The position numbers and the translations under genes were made by a program. From Ricinus communis (lineage: Eukaryota; Streptophyta; Magnoliopsida; Malpighiales; Euphorbiaceae), in NCBI RefSeq assembly GCF_019578655.1, contig NC_063261.1, forward strand, positions 8,068,446 through 8,132,445: a DNA stretch of 64,000 nucleotides, read 5' to 3'. This document shows, piece by piece, positions 57,395 to 64,000 of the stretch. Under the pieces are notes generated by a model that saw only the letters and a list, made by a program, of their open reading frames with translations, had not been told where the DNA came from and made no database searches. The number at the start of each line of letters is the position of its first letter. The first letter of the stretch is position 1.

Positions 57395-60314
57395 GGTATG
57401 AACGTGGCTAACTTGTGCCAAACCTGTATTCAATGTTAATGTCTTCACTAAGGATCGTTCACCTAATCAAGCAAAGAAACTCTAACTCCCAACAAGACCC
57501 TTAAATAACTTGTACTTAAGAATCTTAATTATAAAGAATTAAAGGCTGTTTAATATAAATAAAAGTTTAGATTAAACTAAGTTTGTAAAATACCAAGCCT
57601 TCACTTGATAAATTCACCAAGTTCATAGAGAACAATAGAAGAAAATTAACTACAAAATAATCAATATTCAACCACTCCCTTTATATAGAAATTCATACTA
57701 GCTTATATAGGCCTTAAAAAAATCTAATTCTATAATGATAAGGAAATAAATAATAATAAGATTAGGAGTAAAACTCCTAAACTAAATAGATAACTTAAAG
57801 CAAGACTCCTAACTATTAAAAGACTTCTTTAAATGAACAAATACTCCTAAAATTCATCCAACCCAAGCCCATATAATAAACATGATAATTGGGCTTAAGT
57901 AACATATGATAGCCCATTCTTGAGTATTGGACTCTAAATAGCTTCACTTGATTATCTTAGGCTTATCTTGACTTGTTCATGCCTCTATATGTTGGATTAA
58001 GTTGATAAGAGTATCTTGAGGCTCATTGTTTTGATTAAGCCCAATCTCACTTGGACTTTGAATCTGATTAGGATTCTTAGCTAGATTAGGATTTTTAGTG
58101 GAAATAGGATTCATTTTGTCGCTTGAACTGCTAATGTCATTAGGTATCCTTAATGGATTAGGATTCCTAGTAGAATTAGGACTCCTTATTGAAGTAGAAT
58201 TCTTTGAGCAAGAAGGATTTTCATCATTAGGATTCCTTGTGTTATATGGATTCTCATCATTTCCCCTTTCTTTGAAAAGCTTTGTCCTCGAATCTTGCCC
58301 GAATATTGTGAAAGAAGCAAATATATAATCTCAAAAAATAATAAGAACTCATTATTGAACTTTAGAACAGATTATACTTTCAATGCCAATAAAATCGACA
58401 TGCTTAAAGGACTCTATTGTATCAAGCAATACATTCTCATTCTTCACTAACTCGACTTTTGCCTTATCTTCGACAATGATCTCTTCAATTTTGGACTCAC
58501 TTAAAGGTGGCAAAAAGTTGTCTTCCTCACCATCTTTAATAATCACCTCTTCAAATTCTTTATTGACATCAGTAGAGCAATTTACCTTTTCTACATTATC
58601 AATATTAGTGTTCAAAAATGACTTAGACTCGGCTATATCTTCAAGATGCTTAGCATAACGATGAACCAACCCCTTTAAATCTTTAAGACTATTTTTAAGT
58701 GAATTAAGGTTGCTCCTTAAGATTTTATATCCTCTAAAAGTTCATCATTGAAACCTTGACGAGATTGTCTTTCTATCTTCTTTATTTTAGGTTAGGATTA
58801 TAAAAATTTCACCGACATTTTTCATAATAATCATCATTCTTTCTTCCCCACAAACTATTATAAGATTAATAAAGAAGATTTCGACGTCCTCTAGCAAACT
58901 CCTCTTGACAAAACATCTCAGACACACAATTTCACGTGTTTAACACTCAAACCCTAACCTTTGTTACTTATAAAGGCTAAAATAATCAATTACTAAACAA
59001 CCAAAGTTGTAACGACTCAATAACCAAGGAATCAGATTTAGAACATACAAGAACACTAACTAAGAAAATGAAACTAAACTTAATGACTAAGATTAAGTCT
59101 AAATACAATAAAACACACAAGAATAAGATGAATTAATGAAAAACTCAGTGTAATGAATGAATTAAATGAAAATGACAAATTTGATTTATATAGAATAAAG
59201 AACGTATTTAACACTTAAGAAGTAAAGGAAAAAAAATTAATTGGACTCTAAGAATAGGAAGGAATACGAATTGAGCAAGAAAATACTCTAGACAAGAAAA
59301 TAAATCACAAAAAAGAAGAAAATAACAAATTAAGATATATTTTTTTGTTTTCTAACACTAAAGAAAATGATCAACTAAAAAAAATAAAGGATACATACTT
59401 TATTGATGAGCCAAAAATTTGATACAAATGATACAAATGTGGCTAACTTGTGACAAACTCGTATTCAATGTTGATGTCTTCACCAAGGATCGTTCACCTA
59501 ATCAAGTAAAAAACTCTAACTCCCAACAAGGCCCTTAAATAACTTGTAATTAAGAACCTTAATTATAAAGAATTAAATCCTGTTTAGCATAAACAAAAGT
59601 TTAGATTAAACTAAGTTTGTGAAATACCAAGCTTTCACTTGATAAACTGAGCAAGTTCATAAAGAACAAAAGAAGAGAATTAACTCCAAAATAATCAATA
59701 TTCAACCACTCTTTTTACATAGAAATTCGTACTAGTTTATATAGGCCTTAAAAAAACTTAATTCTATAATGATAAGGAAACAAATAATAATAAGACTAGA
59801 AGTAGAATTTCTAAACTAAATAGATAACTTTATGCAAGATTCCTAATAATTAAAAGACTTCTTTAAATAAACAAATACTCCTAAAAATTTTCCAACCCAA
59901 GTCCGTATAATAAACATGAAAATTAGGTTTAAATAACATGTGATATGCAGCCCATTCTTGAGTATTGGGCTCCAAATAGCTTCACTTGATTTTCTTGGGC
60001 TATCTTGACTTGTTCATGCCTCCATATGTTGGATTAAGTTGATAAGAATATCTTGAGGCTCATTATTTTGATTAAGCCCAATCTCACTTGGACTTTGAAT
60101 TTGACTAGGACTCCTAGTTGAATTAGAATTCCTAGTGAAAATAGGATTCCTTTTGTCGCTTGAACTCCTAATGTCATCAAGACTCCTTACTGGATTAGGA
60201 TTCCTAATGGAATTATGACTCCTTGTTGAAGTAGGATTCTTTGAGAAAGTAGAATTTTCATTATTAGGATTCCTTGTTAAAGTAGGATTTCTTATGCTAC
60301 ATGGGTTCTCATCA
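57395..60314 (-). mobile_element. Element E: small non-autonomous LTR retroelement
   Basis: Direct copies 57395-58259 and 59429-60314 (about 865 and 886 bases) surround 1.17 kb. On the minus strand the left copy starts TGATGAGAATCC right after a polypurine tract, CAAAGAAAGGGGAAA, itself preceded by GATTCGAGGACAAAGC. That word is common at the 3' end of Tekay/Del chromoviruses. No matching primer site or target duplication was found. The interior has one acidic ORF and no enzymes. The left end abuts Cassandra and seems to have lost its last base. Confidence 0.7.
58352..58669 (-). CDS. Acidic ORF in element E, unknown function
   Basis: The ORF has 105 codons from ATG 58669. It is rich in Glu, Asp, Lys and Ile, for example EFEEVIIKDGEEDNFLPPLS and VELVKNENVLLDTIES. 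It could form helices or a coiled coil. Upstream (58950-58670, broken frame) the text is basic, for example EFARGRRN and WGRKNDDYYEKC, so a longer ancestral protein is likely. I recognise no domain. The opposite strand is also open (58383-58658), so coding is not certain. Confidence 0.4.
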   Translation of the reverse strand: MVHRYAKHLEDIAESKSFLNTNIDNVEKVNCSTDVNKEFEEVIIKDGEEDNFLPPLSESKIEEIIVEDKAKVELVKNENVLLDTIESFKHVDFIGIESIICSKVQ

Positions 60315-60970
60315 ATGATGCACATGTAATAAAGAAAGTTAGGGATTAGCAATCAAAGAAGATTTACAAGGTATTCTGCAATCATTCTTCCGACCTTATT
60401 ACTCCCATAGATAATTCGAGGTGAGTCCATCTTTCCTAGGATTTTTAGTCTGGGCTTATTAACAACATGAATAATAAGTACTAGTGCATATACTGATAGC
60501 TCTCAAAGCAATTTTAACAGACGAGGTGATACTTTTCAATATAAAAATAAAGTCTACATTTTTTTGGCCAAAGTTCACTATTTTTTTTTTGGCCAAGGCT
60601 TTCTAAGATATGGGATTAAACTCTTATAATGGAAAATATCTCAATTAGCAAGCAATTGGGTACTTAGGGAAAATTTACTGTCACTATCATGCGCTAAGTC
60701 TCGGATAAGAGAAAAGGCTCCCACAAGTCAAATATCCTTCCTTTGGTCGTCTCCTTATTTAGGGGTCCATGCAGCGAAGAAAATTTACTTGCACTTGTGA
60801 GTGATGGTTAGCCAATGTCGTAATTTCAAGGTCTGAATGGAGTCAAAGAGCTACTAACCAACACCATTGGGGCTATAGAAACCAAAGTGATAACTTGTAA
60901 AAATGTCATAGTGATGCAAGAATAAATTATTAAGTGATACAATTGAAGATAAGGATACACTAATATTAGC
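60315..60970. other. Unresolved sequence right of element E
   Basis: No ORF or repeat structure is recognised. It is probably the leader of the degraded Tat element whose primer site follows. Confidence 0.4.
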
Positions 60971-60979
60971 TTCTTTTAT

Positions 60980-61250
60980 TCCCAGCAGAGTCACCACTAT
61001 GGGCGGAGGACTCGGATGCGCACTCGAGTGTCTCTAGCAACTGCGGCACTTCAAGACTCTTCAACCAAATTGAGAATACGCTAACTAATCACAAAGATTG
61101 GCGCAGAGAAAGAGAGTCACCACCTGAGCAATTCTCTGAGATACTTTTACTAATTTGAGTGGTGTATTAGATTCCATAAAGTAGTTTCGCTATACTCAGA
61201 TATGGATCCGAAAGCTATCTTCTTTATTTGTGTATCTCGTTTTTTAATTT
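60980..61250 (-). repeat. Degraded Tat-type primer site and LTR edge
   Basis: TTATTCCCAGCAGAGTCACC resembles the tRNA-Arg primer site with four changes in 17. About 120 bases on, AGAGAGTCACCACCTGAGCA parallels GGAGTTGCCACCTGATGAGA of the 50.2 kb LTR. It looks like a third, eroded Tat LTR edge in minus orientation. Confidence 0.45.
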
Positions 61251-61533
61251 TAATATTTAACGAGCTATTTCTTATAAATGCGACATTTTGTATTTTACAA
61301 ACATCCATTACAGCATGTGAGATCCTTTTAAAAATTTATTTTATTAATTAATATAATATTAAAATTAAAAATATAATATTAATTATAAAATTATAAAAGT
61401 ACATTAAAAGATAAATTTTATTTGTATTAAAATAAATGGGCATATCAAAAATAAAAACTTTGTATCAAAATTATAATACTTATGTTAAAAAGATTTATAT
61501 CTCAAAAGAATTTTGATTAAACATCTCAAAATT

Positions 61534-61568
<35 letters not shown>

Positions 61569-62109
61569 TAATGAGTTAACTTATTTGTCAAAGCAGCTTT
61601 TCGATAAATATTAAAAGATTTAACAAACCAATCGTACTCTTGACCCAATTAATTCGACCGAATAAAATTGGTAACCGAACCTTAATCGGTTGGATCACTG
61701 ATTCAGTGCTAACAGCACTGTTTACACATAGCAGGAAAATCTTTTTATTATTGTAATAATTATTTTTTGAAAATAAGATAGCAAATCTCGAAGAAAATAC
61801 CCTTCCAGTGAAAACGTATAATATTTGTCAACCTGGGATAGTCGGTCAAACTAATTTCTCTCACCAGGCAAAAATTTAAGGAAAAATCAAAGAAAGAAAA
61901 AAATCCAAATTTTTTTTTTTTTTTTTTGTTGAATCTGATTATTACTGTTGTTCCAAAAAGAAAATATATGATTATTATTAGGAATTATTATTTGACAGAT
62001 ATTAGGACTACAAAGACTGTCTCTCTCTCAATAAAGACTCTTTCCAGTGTTTTTCACTGCAAAAACCATAAACCCGTCTTCTCCATTTTCTCTATCTCTT
62101 TCTTAGGAG
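61251..62109 (+). promoter_or_regulatory. AT-rich upstream region and 5' UTR of the HD-ZIP gene
   Basis: This AT-rich stretch has no ORF of note and holds the upstream control region. A pyrimidine patch, TGTCTCTCTCTC (62019-62030), lies about 80 bases before the ATG, typical of plant 5' UTRs. I could not single out one TATA box. A run of 18 T (61910-61927) and an AT repeat lie within. Confidence 0.5.
61537..61565. repeat. (AT)14 microsatellite
   Basis: Fourteen AT units in a row, 0.55 kb upstream of the HD-ZIP start codon. Likely to vary in length between individuals. Confidence 0.95.
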
Positions 62110-63672
62110 ATGGAGCTTGGTTTAAGCTTAGGAGATGCTTCAAAGCCATTGGGGTTCATAGAGAAAGCAAGAGATGTCTCTAGCAAAAGACGCTTAGGGT
62201 TTTGCATGGGCTTGTCTATCGACCCAAATCCTAGAAATGAACAGCAAGATGCTGATCATCATCATGATGAACAAGAAGCAGAAGAAGATGGTGATAAAGG
62301 GAAACATAGTAGCAACAATTACAGTACAGATACAGCAGCAACAACGTCAACAATAAAAATCAAGAGAGCAGCACCTGATCATGATCTCATAGATACTGAT
62401 CATCAACATCATAGAAGGCCTTCCACAGATCCACCTATAATTCAGCTTGATCTTCTACCAAACACTCCTGTTGTCGTCCCTCGTCATCATCACCATGCTC
62501 TTCTTTGGCCTTCTTCTGATAACGGTACAAATAAAAAAACAAAAGAAAAAATCCTTTTTTTTCTCCTTTATTTAACTAGTTTACCTACTACCCAGAAATT
62601 GTTTTCTTTGTATTCAATTTGGGTTATTTTTGTTTTGTTGTGTATCTTTTATTATCTGGTTCAGTCTTGAGCCAGACGTCTCAACCAACTATGCTTTCCG
62701 AATTATATGTTTAAGCTTCCTCTTGTGTGTGTTTTCTTGGACAACAGGAAGTTATGATGCAAAAGGGTTAGATGTGAATCGGCTACCGGCGGTGGAGGAG
62801 GCTGAGGATGGGGCGGCTTTGTCATCTTCGACACCAAACAGTGCAGCCTCATCATTTCAAATGGATTTTTGCATATACGGTAAAGGTGGAAATCATCATG
62901 AGGGTGAAAGAGCTTCTTCAAGAGCTAGTGACGAGGATGAGAATGGTAGTGCTAGAAAGAAACTCAGGCTCTCCAAGGAACAGTCTGCTTTTCTTGAAGA
63001 AAGCTTTAAAGAACATAACACTCTCAATCCTGTAAGTGCCTCCCCCCAAAAATAAAAACAAAAAAACCAAAAGGGTACTAAAGAAAGATAATTAATTCTC
63101 AATTAATCTTGATTTAATAATGGTGCAGAAACAAAAGCTGGCTCTTGCAAAACAGCTTAGTCTCCGTCCACGCCAAGTTGAAGTCTGGTTTCAGAACAGA
63201 AGAGCAAGGTATAAAATCTATGATATTAAAGTTAATTTTCGTATTTTCTTTTAAAACTTCTTTGGATTTTAATTAAATAGATAAAATTTTGAATTTGATT
63301 ATTAATATTAATAGGACCAAATTGAAGCAAACCGAGGTGGATTGTGAGTACTTAAAGAGGTGTTGTGAGACATTAACAGAAGAGAATAGAAGACTGCATA
63401 AGGAGCTTCAAGAATTAAGAGCTTTAACGTCTTCAAATCCATTCTACATGCAAGTTCCTGCCACCACTCTAACTATGTGTCCCTCTTGTGAGAGAGTTGC
63501 CACCACCTCCACAGCCACTGCCACAACAACCACCACCACCACTACTACCAAGAACAATATTAGCACCGAACCGGCCTCATCCAAAGGCACAGGACTGTCC
63601 CTCAGTACTAAAACAAGATTATATCCATTTGTTCACACACAAACCCATTCTCATCAGCCTACAGCTTCTTAA
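62110..63672 (+). CDS. HAT14: HD-ZIP class II transcription factor, HAT14-like, four exons
   Basis: Exons 62110-62524, 62748-63031, 63129-63208 and 63315-63672 have GT..AG borders and add up to 378 codons. The N-terminus MELGLSLGD holds an LxLxL (EAR-type) repression motif, and FCMGLSI and SFQMDFCI follow. The homeodomain spans about residues 206-262 ([20 protein letters not shown] ... [13 protein letters not shown]), with exon 3 ending inside the recognition helix. The leucine zipper uses Leu 273, 280, 287 and 294. CPSCE (315-319), the redox-sensitive class II motif, follows TLTMCP. The MELxLSLGD start and the phrase [17 protein letters not shown] point to HAT14 rather than HAT4 or HAT22. 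It should bind CAATNATTG-type sites as a nuclear dimer and repress transcription. His-rich and Thr-rich runs are odd but probably harmless. Confidence 0.87.
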
Positions 63673-64000
63673 AGTCAAGAGTTATAAATTAAGAGAAGAG
63701 AAACTAGAGGTTCCAGTGTTCATAACTTATGTACATATATAAGGGTTTTTTTCCTAGAGAGAGAAGAAATCTTATAGGTTATTTGATTCAGTTCATTAAT
63801 GGGTTGGTTAATTAATTACATGGTTTCATCTGTTTGGAGGGGAATTCTTGTAAAAGAAAAGAAAAAGTTGGAATTTTCTTGGTTTTGCCATATCATATAC
63901 TAGTAGTAGTAGGATCAGAGAAAACATACTGTTTCAAGAAAAAGATCATGTTGAAAGAATGTTATTTTCTTGTTAAATAGAAATTTTCCTTCACTTTCTT
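63673..64000 (+). other. 3' UTR and downstream flank of the HD-ZIP gene
   Basis: There is no further coding sequence. The T-rich stretches and the AATAATG/AAATAG words near 63960-63980 do not give a clear polyadenylation signal. The transcript end is not visible. Confidence 0.5.

Noticed and set aside
57242..57439. Small ORFs rich in Cys and Pro at 56771-57439
   Set aside because: They repeat with the LTRs of the Cassandra element and have no independent support.
63488..63742. Pro-rich ORF in the last HD-ZIP exon
   Set aside because: It is an out-of-frame reading of the Thr-rich codon run in exon 4.

Overview
This is plant nuclear DNA from a eudicot. It has no operons. It is AT-rich and dominated by nested LTR retrotransposons, with one intron-containing plant transcription-factor gene at the right edge. 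No genus can be named with confidence.

Layout. 1-1991: 3' end and 3' LTR of an Athila-type Ty3/gypsy element that lies mostly outside the window. 2780-6177: decayed Tat/Ogre-type pol on the minus strand, cut at the reverse transcriptase (RT) by a minus-strand Athila-like LTR (6178-7842). 9588-36948: a very old Athila element (A, + strand, TSD TCTTC, about 13.0 kb before insertions). A is interrupted in RT by element N (14431-22721, + strand, TSD GCATT) and in its 3' non-coding region by element B (28349-34416, minus strand, TSD CATCT/CATCC). 36954-52.6 kb: a minus-strand Tat-type element (RNase H, RT, protease, gag, tRNA-Arg primer site, LTR), interrupted by element C (42412-48559, minus strand, TSD TAGAG). 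53.3-56.5 kb: a Ty1/copia 3' end and further Tat fragments in both orientations. 56522-57394: a Cassandra-type TRIM whose LTRs carry 5S-rRNA-like sequence. 57395-60314: a small non-autonomous LTR element. 62110-63672: an HD-ZIP class II gene, most likely the HAT14 orthologue, with four exons. This is the only intact host gene.

How the parts work together. A carries the full Athila gene order: gag, protease, RT, RNase H, integrase, then an ORF in the envelope position. N, B and C keep the same tRNA-Asp primer site, polypurine tract and LTR design but have lost the polymerase. They keep only a short gag-derived zinc-knuckle protein (N also keeps the envelope-position ORF), so they look like non-autonomous elements mobilised by Athila enzymes.

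The most interesting observation is a conserved block in A and N just upstream of the envelope-position ORF. It consists of a cluster of CACGG/CCGTG repeats like that in the LTR promoters, then a TATA box, a short non-coding exon, a GTAAGT intron of about 0.5 kb, and the ORF start. This looks like a second, internal promoter. A second conserved block after that ORF (a hairpin plus AAGTGTGGGG) resembles a duplicated polypurine tract.

All readings are by eye. Percent divergences are rough counts, and family names rest on recognised motifs, not on searches.
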